64,000 nucleotides of DNA from JAFAGX01 sp035623255 (GTDB lineage: Bacteria; Acidobacteriota; Terriglobia; Terriglobales; Acidobacteriaceae), in the NCBI GenBank assembly GCA_035623255.1, contig DASPTU010000003.1, positions 62,001-126,000 on the forward strand, written 5' to 3'. A model generated the notes under the pieces. It saw only the letters and a program-made list of their open reading frames with translations. It was not told where the DNA came from and did not search any database. Position numbers and translations under genes: made by a program. This document shows, in pieces, positions 17,442 through 26,608 of the stretch (its first letter is position 1; each line of letters begins with the position of its first letter).

Positions 17442-18219
17442 AATTTTTTTTGAGCATGATCGATGGGGACGCAACCTCGCGTGGTCGGTCGGGCTGCATG
17501 TGGGGGTTACCGGCGCGATCTTGCTCTACGCCGCATTTGGACCCGGCGGACATGCCTCAGCCTGGGGCGCGGGTGGCGGGGGAGATGCAATCGGGGTGAC
17601 GCTGGTCAGCACAGTTCCTCTTCCGGCAAATCCGCAGCAGACGCAGAACATTGTTGCGAACGAATCCAAGGGATTAAGCCAGTCACTTCCCAAGCCGAAG
17701 GAAGAGGTACCAGAAGCCATACCAATTCCTGATAAGAACGCCAAAGCAAAGCCCAAGCCGAAAGCCACTGCCACGCAGCGCAAGCCCGAGCCTCAGCCTC
17801 AGCCAGAAGAAGAAGCCAACAACGTAGTTCCATTTGGAGAAGGTGGGCCAGTGAGCGGGCCTTACGGCGTATTCAATGCCGATGGAGCCAAGGGAGGCTT
17901 CGGGTTTACTGGTGGTGGAGGCGACTTTGGATCGCGCTACGCCTGGTACGTGCGTGTGGTGCAGCAGAAAGTCTCAGAAAACTGGCTGAAATACGAGGTG
18001 GACCCGCGCATCACCGACGCGCGCCGCGTTTACCTGACGTTCGACGTAAAGCGTGACGGCCGGCCAACAAACGTAGAGGTCGAACAGTCCAGCGGAGTGC
18101 CTTCTCTCGATCAGTCTGCGGTGCGCGCGTTGCAGCGTATCGATACGTTTGGTCCATTGCCGTCGGACTATCCGGGCAGCAAGGTTTCTGTGGAGTTCTG
18201 GTTTGATTACAAAAGATAG
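17425..18219 (+). CDS. TonB/TolA-like energy transducer
   Basis: 264 residues. One membrane helix near residues 15-35 (LAWSVGLHVGVTGAILLYAAF), then a Pro/Lys/Glu-rich periplasm-spanning linker with KAKPKPKATATQRKPEPQPQ-type repeats, a Gly-rich patch (GGFGFTGGGGDFG), and a C-terminal TonB_C-type domain (VYLTFDVKRDGRPTNVEVEQ, SLDQSAVRALQRI). By position between tolR and tolB it fills the TolA role; by sequence the C-terminal domain is closer to TonB. It would span the periplasm and transmit motor force to the outer membrane. Confidence 0.85.
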
Positions 18220-18246
18220 CTTGAAGACATCAAGGAGCGGTCTACG

Positions 18247-19611
18247 TTGAATTTTTTTCATTTCGTAAGTTTGGGTACGCCGAAGGGACGTCGGCGTTAT
18301 TTAACTTTCTTGATGGTTCTAGCGGTGGTGGCCGTTGCACCAGCACAGGACTGGATCAAGACGGGGACTGGCCTGGGGGTGGAAAAAATCCGGCTCGCGG
18401 TCCCAGACTTCAAAGCTTCAACACAGGACCCAAAAAACGCTGATCTTCTGCGAGTGTTCAATGCCACCCTGTGGAACGATTTGGATAACGCCGGAATCTT
18501 CGAACTGGTTTCAAAGAGTTTCTACCCTGTGGAAGTCCCGGGTAATCCAGCGGAAGTGAGATTTGAGGCGTGGAACAGTCAACCGCCCAACGCTGCCATG
18601 CTCGCCTTCGGCAATCTGGGTGTTAACGGCAATAGCATGGTCGTGCAGGGCTGGCTGTACGACGTCAAAAACGCCACGTCGCCCCAGGTTTTGGGGAAGC
18701 AATACACCGACGCTCCTACGCCTGATGCCGCGCGAATCACTGCGCACAAATTCGCTGACGAAATCATTTTTCGCCTGGGCGGAGGAATTCCAGGAATCGC
18801 GGAAACGCAAATCTACTTTGTCAGCAACCGCAGCGGACATAAAGAAATCTGGGCGATGGATTACGATGGCGAGAACCAGCACCAGATCACGCATCTGAAC
18901 TCGATCTCGCTCTCTCCACGCATTTCGCCGGATGGATCGCGGATGGCGTTCAGTTCGCTGACCAAGGGCGGCTGGCAAATCCTGATGTACTCCACCGACT
19001 TGAACCGCCTGGTTTCATTCCAGCATTTCGGTGGCACCAATCTCTCACCGGCCTGGTCGCCCGATGGAGGCAGGCTGGCATTTTCTTCGTCGCGCACCGG
19101 CGATCCTGAGATCTACGTCGTCGACCAATCGGGGGCAAATATAAAGCGCCTCACTGATGTGAAGGGCCCTGATGTCTCACCCGTGTGGAATCCCAAAACG
19201 GGCGGCCAGATTGCCTGGGTCAGCGGGCGCACAGGGCTTCCGCAGATCTACACGATGGAAAGTGATGGCACCAACATTCAAAGAATGACGGACGAAGGTT
19301 ATGCCGTGTCGCCGACCTGGTCTCCCAATGGGCAGTTCCTTCTGTTTTCCTGGATTCGTCACTACGGTCCGGGCATTTTAGGTGGTGACGATATCTACAT
19401 CATGGACATTGCGAGCAAGCGGATCGTGCAGTTGACGCACCAGGCCGGGCGCAACGATTTCCCCAGCTGGTCGCCGGATGGGCGTCATATCGTGTTTCAG
19501 TCGAACCGTTCTGGAAGCGAGCAGATTTGGACAATGCTGGCCGATGGCACGAACCAAAAACCTTTAACAGTCACGGGCGGCAATACGCAGCCGAATTGGA
19601 GTTGGAAATAG
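18247..19611 (+). CDS. tolB: Tol-Pal system protein TolB
   Basis: 454 residues from a TTG at 18247 with AAGGAG 9 nt upstream. An N-terminal signal segment ending near VAVAPAQD is followed by the TolB N-domain (KIRLAVPDF, NDLDNAGIFELV). The C-terminal half is a six-bladed beta-propeller built of PD40 repeats: SPRISPDGSRMAFSS, SPAWSPDGGRLAFSS, SPTWSPNGQFLLFSW and FPSWSPDGRHIVFQS. TolB is periplasmic and binds Pal and TolA. Position between the transducer and pal confirms it. Confidence 0.95.
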   Translation: MNFFHFVSLGTPKGRRRYLTFLMVLAVVAVAPAQDWIKTGTGLGVEKIRLAVPDFKASTQDPKNADLLRVFNATLWNDLDNAGIFELVSKSFYPVEVPGNPAEVRFEAWNSQPPNAAMLAFGNLGVNGNSMVVQGWLYDVKNATSPQVLGKQYTDAPTPDAARITAHKFADEIIFRLGGGIPGIAETQIYFVSNRSGHKEIWAMDYDGENQHQITHLNSISLSPRISPDGSRMAFSSLTKGGWQILMYSTDLNRLVSFQHFGGTNLSPAWSPDGGRLAFSSSRTGDPEIYVVDQSGANIKRLTDVKGPDVSPVWNPKTGGQIAWVSGRTGLPQIYTMESDGTNIQRMTDEGYAVSPTWSPNGQFLLFSWIRHYGPGILGGDDIYIMDIASKRIVQLTHQAGRNDFPSWSPDGRHIVFQSNRSGSEQIWTMLADGTNQKPLTVTGGNTQPNWSWK

Positions 19612-19722
19612 TGAGTTTTCTTTAGAGTTCGGTGTCTTGAAATGATGAATCTTGCGTACGGGCTTAATACTGGTCGAATTCGAAGCGCGCTTTTCTGCGC
19701 GTCATTCTTCAAGGGAGGAAAA

Positions 19723-20460
19723 GTGAAGCAGCAACAACTGAAGTGGATTACGCTTATGTTCGCGTTGAGCGCCATCATGTTTTTGGGCGCTTGTCACAAG
19801 AAAACCGCACCCCCTCCGCCGCCACCGCCGCCTCCGCCACCGGCCGCGCCTACGGCTTCGCTTACGGCCAATCCGAACAGCATTCAGAAGGGTCAATCGA
19901 CCACCTTGAGTTGGGAGACCAGTAACGCAACGGACGTCAGTATCGACGGCATTGGTGCCGTGCAACCGACTGGATCCCAGCAGGTCACCCCTGCCGATTC
20001 CACGACGTACACGCTCACCGCGAAGGGGCCGGGCGGAACGCAAACGGCAACGGCGCGAGTTACTGTGACTGCGCCACCGCCTCCGCCGCCACCGCCCCCG
20101 TCGCCGAGCGAAGAGGAGTTGTTCGCGCAGAATGTAAAGGACATCTACTTCGATTACGACAAGTCCGATATTCGTCCGGACCAGCAGGCTGCGCTGCAGG
20201 GAGATATTGACTTCCTGAAGCAGCATCCGAGCCTGCAGTTTACGATCGAGGGTCACTGCGATGAACGCGGTTCGACCGAATACAACCTGGCTCTTGGTGA
20301 CAGTCGTGCAAACGCCGTGAAGAACAACTTGATTCAGGGTGGTGTGGGTACCGGCAGTATCAAGACGATCAGTTACGGAAAGGAGAAGCCTTTCTGTACT
20401 GAGCATAACGAGCAGTGCTGGCAGGAGAACCGCCGCGATCACTTTGTTTACGGGAAGTAG
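19723..20460 (+). CDS. pal: peptidoglycan-associated lipoprotein Pal, with an inserted beta-sandwich region
   Basis: 245 residues from the GTG at 19723, which has AGGGAGG just upstream and puts the signal peptide at the start; the frame extends to ATG 19642 but without a ribosome site. Lipobox is FLGAC, so lipidation is predicted. Then come a polyproline tract, an Ig-like module (PTASLTANPNSIQKGQSTTL to TATARVTVTA, about 80 residues), a second polyproline tract, and the OmpA domain (DIYFDYDKSDIRPDQQ, IEGHCDERGSTEYNLALGDS). Pal tethers the outer membrane to peptidoglycan. The module between polyproline blocks is unusual for Pal. Confidence 0.93.
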   Translation: MKQQQLKWITLMFALSAIMFLGACHKKTAPPPPPPPPPPPAAPTASLTANPNSIQKGQSTTLSWETSNATDVSIDGIGAVQPTGSQQVTPADSTTYTLTAKGPGGTQTATARVTVTAPPPPPPPPPSPSEEELFAQNVKDIYFDYDKSDIRPDQQAALQGDIDFLKQHPSLQFTIEGHCDERGSTEYNLALGDSRANAVKNNLIQGGVGTGSIKTISYGKEKPFCTEHNEQCWQENRRDHFVYGK

Positions 20461-20467
20461 CAGTGTG

Positions 20468-20504
20468 GGGTACGGGACTTCAGTGTTCCGTACCCTTATT
20501 TTAT
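20468..20504 (+). terminator. intrinsic terminator after pal
   Basis: GGGTACGG (20468-20475) pairs with CCGTACCC (20488-20495), 12-nt loop, followed by a T-rich run (TTATTTTATT) to 20504. It lies 8 nt after the pal stop and would end the tolQ-pal transcript, leaving cpoB with its own promoter in the 209-bp gap. Confidence 0.8.
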
Positions 20505-20669
20505 TGGTGCATCAGTTCCGCTCTATCGCGCCATCGGCGAAGACAAGTTGCGCCGCCTGCGGCAAGACATTGTGTTCCGAACGCGCTATCCTTATAAACA
20601 CAGCTTCTAGAGGGCGGGAGATTTTCGCTGCTTTCACTTAAAATCTTTAGAACCTAATTGGGATAAATC

Positions 20670-21530
20670 ATGAAAACCATCAGATACCTCGGTGTATTGG
20701 CTGTGTTAACAAGCTTCGCGGTGAGTGTGCCCGCAGCTTGGGGGGTCAGCAAGGAGATCATTCAACTACAGACGCAGGTCCAGGCTTTGCAGGACCAGAT
20801 GACCCACATGCAGCAGTCGTTTGATGAACGCATGGGTGTGATGAAGAACTTGATGGACCAGAACACCGACAGCATGAACAAAGTGACGGCTGCCATGACT
20901 GCTCTTCAGAGCAGTTTGGAGAAGCTCCAGAGCGACAACGGTGGCAAGATAGACCAGCTATCCGGCCAAATTCAGGCCCTCAACGATTCTCTGGACGAGT
21001 TGAAAGCTCGCCTGGCAAAGGTTGGAAAGCAGCTCGACGACGTGCAGGCTGCCCAGCAGAACCAGGCAGCGAGTACAGCCGCCCAGCAAGCTCAACAACA
21101 GGCATTGGCCCAGGCCCCTCCTCCCGATGTGCTTTACAACAACGCCTTGCGCGACTACAACTCCGGCAATAATGATCTGGCCAAACAGGAATTCTCTGAT
21201 TACATCAAGTTCTATCCCAATACCGATTTGGCGGGAAATTCATATTTTTATCTAGCTGAGATCGAGTTCAAGCAAGGTGACTATCAGGGCGCAATCAAGA
21301 ATTACGATCAGGTGCTACAGAACTTCCCTACCGGTAACAAGGCTCCTTCTTCTGATCTGAAAAAGGGACTGGCTTTGATCGAACTCGGGCAAAAGGATGA
21401 CGGCGTCGCCGAGCTCCGGCATGTGATTCAGCGCTATCCCCGAAGCAATGAGGCGCTCCAGGCGCGTGAAAAGCTACGCAAATTGGGCGTTGCCACGAGC
21501 GGTACGACAGCCAGGAAACAATCGGAATAA
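20670..21530 (+). CDS. cpoB: Tol-Pal coordination protein CpoB/YbgF-like
   Basis: 286 residues. Signal peptide (VLTSFAVSVPAAWG), then a long coiled coil rich in Gln (residues about 25-140), and three tetratricopeptide-like repeats at the C-terminus (YNNALRDYNSGNNDLAKQEF, SYFYLAEIEFKQGDYQGAIK, GLALIELGQKDDGVAELRHV). This layout is that of YbgF/CpoB, which links Tol-Pal with cell-wall synthesis in the periplasm. It follows pal across a terminator, so expression may be separate. Confidence 0.9.
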   Translation: MKTIRYLGVLAVLTSFAVSVPAAWGVSKEIIQLQTQVQALQDQMTHMQQSFDERMGVMKNLMDQNTDSMNKVTAAMTALQSSLEKLQSDNGGKIDQLSGQIQALNDSLDELKARLAKVGKQLDDVQAAQQNQAASTAAQQAQQQALAQAPPPDVLYNNALRDYNSGNNDLAKQEFSDYIKFYPNTDLAGNSYFYLAEIEFKQGDYQGAIKNYDQVLQNFPTGNKAPSSDLKKGLALIELGQKDDGVAELRHVIQRYPRSNEALQAREKLRKLGVATSGTTARKQSE

Positions 21531-21578
21531 CAAGCTAGCTACGAACGCGCTCTTAAGCGCGGTTATGCGCGAAGCAAC

Positions 21579-21716
21579 CTATCTGCGGCTATGCTGCGGA
21601 TGTCGCTTGGCGTGATGGGCGCGATGTTGCTTGGCATGATGATGTCGTCGTCTTGCAGCATTTAAATTCAGGCTGCAGATCAGAACCACGAGGAAAATTA
21701 CAAACCAACGCTTCAT
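21579..21716 (-). CDS. small exported His/Arg-rich peptide
   Basis: 45 residues from the ATG at 21716, with AGGCGAG 5-6 nt upstream; the frame extends to 21767. It has a clear signal helix, VIFLVVLICSLNLNA, then a mature part of about 24 residues with eight histidines and many Arg/Lys (ARRRHHHAKQHRAHHAKRH). Such composition suggests metal or nucleic-acid/anion binding in the periplasm. No family recognised. Convergent with cpoB. Short length makes it uncertain. Confidence 0.45.
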   Translation of the reverse strand: MKRWFVIFLVVLICSLNLNAARRRHHHAKQHRAHHAKRHPQHSRR

Positions 21717-21841
21717 GACAGCTCGCCTGGAAATATAGTAACTAACTTTCTCCCTTATATACACCAAAGATGCCTATTTCGTGAATACAACTCGCAAGGT
21801 GCCGTTGCATTACGTGCCAATTCAATTCCCAAGGATAACCC

Positions 21842-22066
21842 ATGCCGGATGAAAAGAAGCAAAAGCGCAAGCTCAACAGCAGAAATCAGGATTGTTCGAA
21901 AGGCGCTGTCGAATCCGACCGGCAGGAGGGCGCTAACACGTCGATGCAGGGACAGCTTGGCCATCAGGATCAGGATCCCTTGATAAGATCCGCCGACAGC
22001 GACTTCCCAGAGCCGGGCGGAAATCCGGAGCACACCGGCAAACTACAGATCACGGAGAAGACCTAA
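21842..22066 (+). CDS. small hydrophilic protein of unknown function
   Basis: 74 residues, AAGGA 5 nt before the ATG. Strongly polar, with Lys-rich N-terminus and a C-terminal stretch SDFPEPGGNPEHTG that looks like a conserved motif of small acidobacterial proteins (recollection, not checked). No membrane helix, likely disordered. The antisense frame at 21755-22033 is judged less likely. Confidence 0.5.
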   Translation: MPDEKKQKRKLNSRNQDCSKGAVESDRQEGANTSMQGQLGHQDQDPLIRSADSDFPEPGGNPEHTGKLQITEKT

Positions 22067-22178
22067 GCTAAAATCGAGGGTGGTGGTGCCGTTTTGCACC
22101 ACTACCCAATCCATCGCCGCGTTGCCTCAGCGGGCAAACGAGAGGTATCCTCTTCTAACTTTTGCAGGAGGGACTCAG

Positions 22179-22892
22179 GTGCCTTGGCGATCCTCTCCGA
22201 CCGCTATCTTCTGGTTATTTTCCCTGCTCGTCATCACGGTCGCAACGAATAGCGCAGGCCAGGACATCTTCGTAACGCCGATCCCCGGGGCGCCCTTCAG
22301 TGCCGTAATCGAAGTGGAGCGTAAGCAGATTCTGCCGGATGGGGCCACAGTTGCTCTAAAGACCGTTCGCAGTATCGGCCGCGATAGCCAGGGGCGGGTT
22401 CACAACGAGAGAAGAACGCTGTTGCCGATCGCGAGTACGCAAGCCCCGCAAATTCTCAGCATCCATCTCTATGACCCGAAGACCAGAATTTCCGCTGTCC
22501 TCGATCCGGCCAACCGCACATATTGGACTAGCACTCTCAATCATCCACCCGCGACAGTCCCACCAACAGTACGCTTTGGTCTGCCGCCGGGTGACACTCT
22601 TCCACATAACGACTTCACGGCAGACGAGGATCTCGGCGTCCGTGACATGGAGGGTTTACCCGCGCACGGAGTTCGCAAGACTCAGACCGTCCCCGACGAG
22701 AGCGGTACGAATAAGGACCTGGTTGTCACGGATGAATACTGGTATTCCGATGAGCTCCGCATCAATCTGCTGATCACACACATCGATCCGCGAACTGGAA
22801 CGGTAACCATGAAAGTTTCCCGGGTGACGCGCTCCGATCCCGACCCAGCCTTCTTCGAGATACCTGAAGGCTATAAGCTGGCGCGGAAATAG
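22179..22892 (+). CDS. exported protein of unknown function
   Basis: 237 residues from the GTG at 22179, preceded by AGGAGG 6 nt away; a frame open to 22080 lacks this. N-terminal signal peptide IFWLFSLLVITVATNSAGQ. The mature part is beta-rich with repeated charged strands (SAVIEVERKQILPDGATVAL, LVVTDEYWYSDELRINLLIT), reminiscent of a lipoprotein-localisation or LolA-like sandwich, but I cannot assign a family. It ends 7 nt before the 3' end of the convergent ClC gene. Periplasmic. Confidence 0.75.
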   Translation: MPWRSSPTAIFWLFSLLVITVATNSAGQDIFVTPIPGAPFSAVIEVERKQILPDGATVALKTVRSIGRDSQGRVHNERRTLLPIASTQAPQILSIHLYDPKTRISAVLDPANRTYWTSTLNHPPATVPPTVRFGLPPGDTLPHNDFTADEDLGVRDMEGLPAHGVRKTQTVPDESGTNKDLVVTDEYWYSDELRINLLITHIDPRTGTVTMKVSRVTRSDPDPAFFEIPEGYKLARK

Positions 22893-22899
22893 CAGCGGA

Positions 22900-24672
22900 T
22901 CAATTCACTACTGCACGATACTTCGCCAGAACATCTTCACTTGAGATCACACCTTCAAGTTTTCGCAGGTCTGCGCGGCTGACAACGGGCACAAGTGGCG
23001 TTTGATGCACATAGCGCAACGCCATGTCCAAGGGATTGTCAGGGTGAAGGTACGGGAGCTGCTGAGAAGCAAGCAGCGATCCTAACGTCGTGTCACCCTT
23101 GCCCTCGCTGACAAAACGCTGCAATACCTCACGGTTGATGCTCGTCCAGCCCGTTGGCTTCAGGCAGACCAGAAAGAGATTGGAAGCAGATCCCTGGATT
23201 TGTGCGACCGCATGGTGCACGGTTTCCTGAGAATTCAAGACAGGGGCAGGAGGAGATTTCATCGCATCTTCGACGTGCAAAGTCGTTTCTTCGCGCAATT
23301 CCTCAAGCGAGGGCAGTTCGAGGCCGTCCTGGCGAGTCAACAGGTCGAATATGGGGACAGGTTGAAAACTACGCGAAATGAAATAGGCAAAGGCGTTGGC
23401 GACGATTACCGGCACAATGATGGAATAGTCACCGCTAAGTTCGATCACCATGAACACCGAAGTCATGGGGGCGCGCAGAAATCCGGCGAACAGCACGCCC
23501 ATACCAACCAGGGCATAGGTCCCGGTCGTGCCAGCGAGATGTGGATAGAAATGGCGCTCCACTCCGCCAACTGCCCCGCCTAACATCGCGCCGACGAATA
23601 GCGTCGGCGCAAACATGCCGCCCGGAGTTCCGGTAACAAACGAAAGCGTGGTCGCAAGGATCTTAAGCCCGGCAAGAATCGCGAGAATCTTCCAGGTAAA
23701 TTGATCGTGCATCGCCTGATCGATGTATTCGTAACCTGCTCCCATCACTTGGGGAGCGCCCAGGTAGCCGATCAATCCGATCAGCAAGCCTGCAAGGGCG
23801 GGTTGAAGATATTGGGTTGGAGCAGGCAGGGCACGCAGAAGAGGACGCAGGTAGCCGATTGCCTTCGCGAAGACTACGGCCGCAAAACCGCCGACGATTC
23901 CGAGGACAATGTATGCTAGCAACTCCGCCGGACGGAAAACAGTCAGCGCAGGAATCCGAAAGAGTGGCTGTGCGCCGAGAAAGCCTCGTACGACTACCAC
24001 GCTTGAAATTGCCGAGAGGACGACTGAACCAAGAATAGCCGTGCTCCACCGCCCGATCACTTCCTCAATCACGAACAATACTGCCGAGATCGGCGCATTG
24101 AATGCCGCTGCCAAGCCCGCTGCTGCGCCGATAGGAGCCAGGAGACGGAGCTTGTCACGCGAAAAATCCATGTGACGGCCCAAAGCCGAAGCGATGCTGG
24201 CACCGATCTGCAATGACGGATCTTCCAGGCCCAACGAGTGTCCTGAGCCGATTGCTATAGCAGCGGTAATGAATTTTCCGACCGCGGTGCGAAAAGGAAT
24301 GTAGCCATTGAAAATGTAAAGGGCGGCCTTCGTCTGGTTCACACCGCTGCCGCGAACCAGCGGGAAAAGATGCACCACCAGGATCGCGGTTACCAAGCCC
24401 CCGAGGGCCGGGGCCAGCAGCACTCTTAGATTGTGTGGTTCCGGCGCCGGACCAAGGATACCAATGCCTGTCCACTCGATTGCGAGGCGAAAGCAAACGA
24501 CGGCCAGCCCCGAGAAAATTCCGACAAAAACTGCAAGAATCAGGAAAAAGCGCTCTTCGCTTAAGGGGGCTGCAGCAAAGAACCACCGCTGGCCCCCTTT
24601 TGTTGGAGGGCCAACATCTTCTTGAGGCGAGAGGCCGGAAACTTCAGGAGGAATTGGCGAGAGATCGCTCAT
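22900..24672 (-). CDS. ClC-type chloride channel/exchanger with CBS pair
   Basis: 590 residues with 10-11 membrane helices. Selectivity-filter motifs: VRGSGVNQTKAAL (GSG type), GHSLGLEDPSLQIGAS, where the usual GxEGP reads GLEDP but keeps the gating glutamate, and GTPGGMFAPTLFVGAMLGG. The internal LFVIEEVIG holds the proton-pathway glutamate, favouring a Cl-/H+ exchanger. The C-terminal 150 residues form two CBS domains (HHAVAQIQGSASNLFLV and VVSRADLRKLEGVISSEDVL). Inner membrane. Its start overlaps the stop of the upstream TPR gene by 4 nt, so they share an operon. Confidence 0.93.
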   Translation of the reverse strand: MSDLSPIPPEVSGLSPQEDVGPPTKGGQRWFFAAAPLSEERFFLILAVFVGIFSGLAVVCFRLAIEWTGIGILGPAPEPHNLRVLLAPALGGLVTAILVVHLFPLVRGSGVNQTKAALYIFNGYIPFRTAVGKFITAAIAIGSGHSLGLEDPSLQIGASIASALGRHMDFSRDKLRLLAPIGAAAGLAAAFNAPISAVLFVIEEVIGRWSTAILGSVVLSAISSVVVVRGFLGAQPLFRIPALTVFRPAELLAYIVLGIVGGFAAVVFAKAIGYLRPLLRALPAPTQYLQPALAGLLIGLIGYLGAPQVMGAGYEYIDQAMHDQFTWKILAILAGLKILATTLSFVTGTPGGMFAPTLFVGAMLGGAVGGVERHFYPHLAGTTGTYALVGMGVLFAGFLRAPMTSVFMVIELSGDYSIIVPVIVANAFAYFISRSFQPVPIFDLLTRQDGLELPSLEELREETTLHVEDAMKSPPAPVLNSQETVHHAVAQIQGSASNLFLVCLKPTGWTSINREVLQRFVSEGKGDTTLGSLLASQQLPYLHPDNPLDMALRYVHQTPLVPVVSRADLRKLEGVISSEDVLAKYRAVVN

Positions 24673-25817
24673 TGCTCAACTCCGGCACGGCTTTGCGCCA
24701 ACAGCAACAGTGCCTGATCCTGCACCGTCCGTGGACAGTTTGTCGTCTGCTGCTCGATTTGAAGCACCAGATCCATGACCTCGTCCCCTAAGCCGCTTTC
24801 CCCCGCAGTTCCCAGCCGCCGCAGTCTCCGGTTCATTTGCACCCACTGCATCTTCAGTTGCGACAGATTATTCGATTGCTGGGGAACATTCGCTTCTGCA
24901 CCGCTCGCCGGCATGCAGGTCTCCAAACGGTCTCCTGCTTGTTTTAGGACGATGTGGATGCGATCGCTTCGCTCCTGCACCGAAAGCCCGCGGCTGAAGG
25001 GGTCCTGCTGCAGGACCAGCTTGCTGGTTTGAAGCATGTCGGCAATTTGGGCGTCGTGTGGGTTGGCTTTGGTCGCGATTTCCAGATAATGCTCGGCGGT
25101 ACGATACCTGCCCATTTTGAACGCCGCTTGGGCTGTGCCGGCAGCGGCCTTAGCATTGGTGTGATCCAGCTGCACGACGCGGCGATACTCGGCTAGCGCA
25201 TGATCATAATCCTGAAGTTGCAGGAACAGATCCGCTGCCCGCATTGCCGATTCAGGCCGTGGCGGCAGACTCGCGGAAAGAGCCATCAGTTCGGCCTGTG
25301 CCTGCGGGCGAGCATTTAGGCGCAACAGGACCTCGACCAGCTCGAACCAGGTATTCAGCCGGTTCTGTTCAGGATCTGAGTCCCATACCCCATAAATGGC
25401 GTTGTGATAGTACTGTATGACCTTGTCGATGTGCTCCTGGCGCGCTGCCAATCTGCCGAGCGCCAAATTAACGGCACCGTTCTGCGGCGCCCTTTCCCAC
25501 AAGCTGATGAGATAAGCCTCGGCTTCCTCGGTGCGGCCACTGTCTCGCAAGGTTCGAGCAAGACTCAACTGGTATTGGAAGTTGTCTGGATCGTAATCGA
25601 GCGCGGCGCGGAAATGTTCGAGCGCCAATTCGAGCTTCCCAGTTTGCTGTTCCGTCAATCCCTGACGGTACAAGTGCCGGGCCAAAGCTTTTTGTTGCTC
25701 CTGAAAACGCTTTACCAGGTGCCCCACTCCGACGAAACCCACGACCGCGAGGATCGTCAAACCTGCAAGTACTGCGGGCCTTCGACTGGTGAAAGGCTTT
25801 AACGTGAGTTCGTGCAT
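24669..25817 (-). CDS. membrane-anchored TPR protein
   Basis: 382 residues from the ATG at 25817; a start six codons upstream (25835) is possible. A single membrane helix near residues 13-32 (VLAGLTILAVVGFVGVGHLV) is followed by at least six tetratricopeptide repeats, e.g. HLYRQGLTEQQTGKLELALE and AMRAADLFLQLQDYDHALAEY. The C-terminal domain is helical and Gln/Leu-rich. Probably a periplasmic scaffold. It overlaps clc by 4 nt. No specific partner can be named. Confidence 0.82.
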   Translation of the reverse strand: MHELTLKPFTSRRPAVLAGLTILAVVGFVGVGHLVKRFQEQQKALARHLYRQGLTEQQTGKLELALEHFRAALDYDPDNFQYQLSLARTLRDSGRTEEAEAYLISLWERAPQNGAVNLALGRLAARQEHIDKVIQYYHNAIYGVWDSDPEQNRLNTWFELVEVLLRLNARPQAQAELMALSASLPPRPESAMRAADLFLQLQDYDHALAEYRRVVQLDHTNAKAAAGTAQAAFKMGRYRTAEHYLEIATKANPHDAQIADMLQTSKLVLQQDPFSRGLSVQERSDRIHIVLKQAGDRLETCMPASGAEANVPQQSNNLSQLKMQWVQMNRRLRRLGTAGESGLGDEVMDLVLQIEQQTTNCPRTVQDQALLLLAQSRAGVEQ

Positions 25818-25932
25818 GCGCACAGTGAACAACATCCTAAATCATCGAATGTTGTCTCTGAACAGCGCAAACTGGCGGTGTGGGCTGGATATAGATCTGC
25901 TCTCGCTGTTTCACCGGCGATCTTGGAGATTC

Positions 25933-26379
25933 TTATGCGATGCCTAATACCTGGTTGAAGAAGCCGACCAGGTACTTCCAAACCAGGTAGTAAATAATCA
26001 AGCCGCACGCGAAGCCAAGTGCTAATGATCCATAAGACACACTGACGGTGTCGAAGTACACTGCGCCTCCTGCTGTTAGCGTGATGATGCCCACTGCGGA
26101 ACCAACCAAATAGCCCGCGGGCACTAGGAGAAATGGCAAAATCGCGCCATGCAAGCCGATGGGCAAGTGGGGCCGCGGCCGCAGCCAGAGATAGAACATG
26201 TTCCAGACACCGAACAGGCTCGGCACGACTCCCATGGGGAAGATAATCGCCCGCTCGATGGGGAATGGAACATGAAAAACAAACCGCGCCACGATAAAAA
26301 CCGTGAGCATCAGTAAGAGAACGATCGTAGGCACGACAATTCCCGCCATGTAAGCTCGTAAATAGGGATGTGCATTCAT
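25933..26379 (-). CDS. four-helix inner-membrane protein of unknown function
   Basis: 148 residues with four hydrophobic helices (residues about 10-35, 45-65, 80-105, 115-140). It is the third gene behind the ECF sigma factor and the 71-residue partner, so it may be part of the sigma regulon or a target sensor. No family recognised. Nothing motif-like in the loops. Confidence 0.75.
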   Translation of the reverse strand: MNAHPYLRAYMAGIVVPTIVLLLMLTVFIVARFVFHVPFPIERAIIFPMGVVPSLFGVWNMFYLWLRPRPHLPIGLHGAILPFLLVPAGYLVGSAVGIITLTAGGAVYFDTVSVSYGSLALGFACGLIIYYLVWKYLVGFFNQVLGIA

Positions 26380-26392
26380 AAGGCCCCCTTAG

Positions 26393-26608
26393 TCACAAGT
26401 GGTAAAGCAACAGCAGTATGCTGTGCGGAGAGATGGCAACTCCTGCAACCAACAGAGTTGCCAGAGCCCAGTCAAACCACGGCACCGAGGAGGCGCTCTC
26501 GTCAAGACGGCGCAGCATGTGCGGCCACAAATCGCGGCTGAGCTCGGTGTTGATCGCTGGCAAAGCTCCCTTTAGCAGTGACTGAAGTTTTTCTTCATCG
26601 TTGTTCAT
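26393..26608 (-). CDS. small membrane protein, candidate anti-sigma partner
   Basis: 71 residues with an N-terminal soluble segment (NDEEKLQSLLKGALPAI, DLWPHMLRRLDES) and one C-terminal helix (FDWALATLLVAGVAISPHSI). It overlaps the ECF sigma gene by 4 nt. Size, topology and position match short single-pass anti-sigma factors, but it lacks a zinc-finger motif, so the role is inferred from context. Confidence 0.65.
   Translation of the reverse strand: MNNDEEKLQSLLKGALPAINTELSRDLWPHMLRRLDESASSVPWFDWALATLLVAGVAISPHSILLLLYHL

Noticed and set aside
21755..22033. 92-residue minus-strand frame opposite the small hydrophilic gene
   Set aside because: The plus-strand frame has AAGGA before its ATG and a plausible polar composition; the minus frame has no ribosome site.
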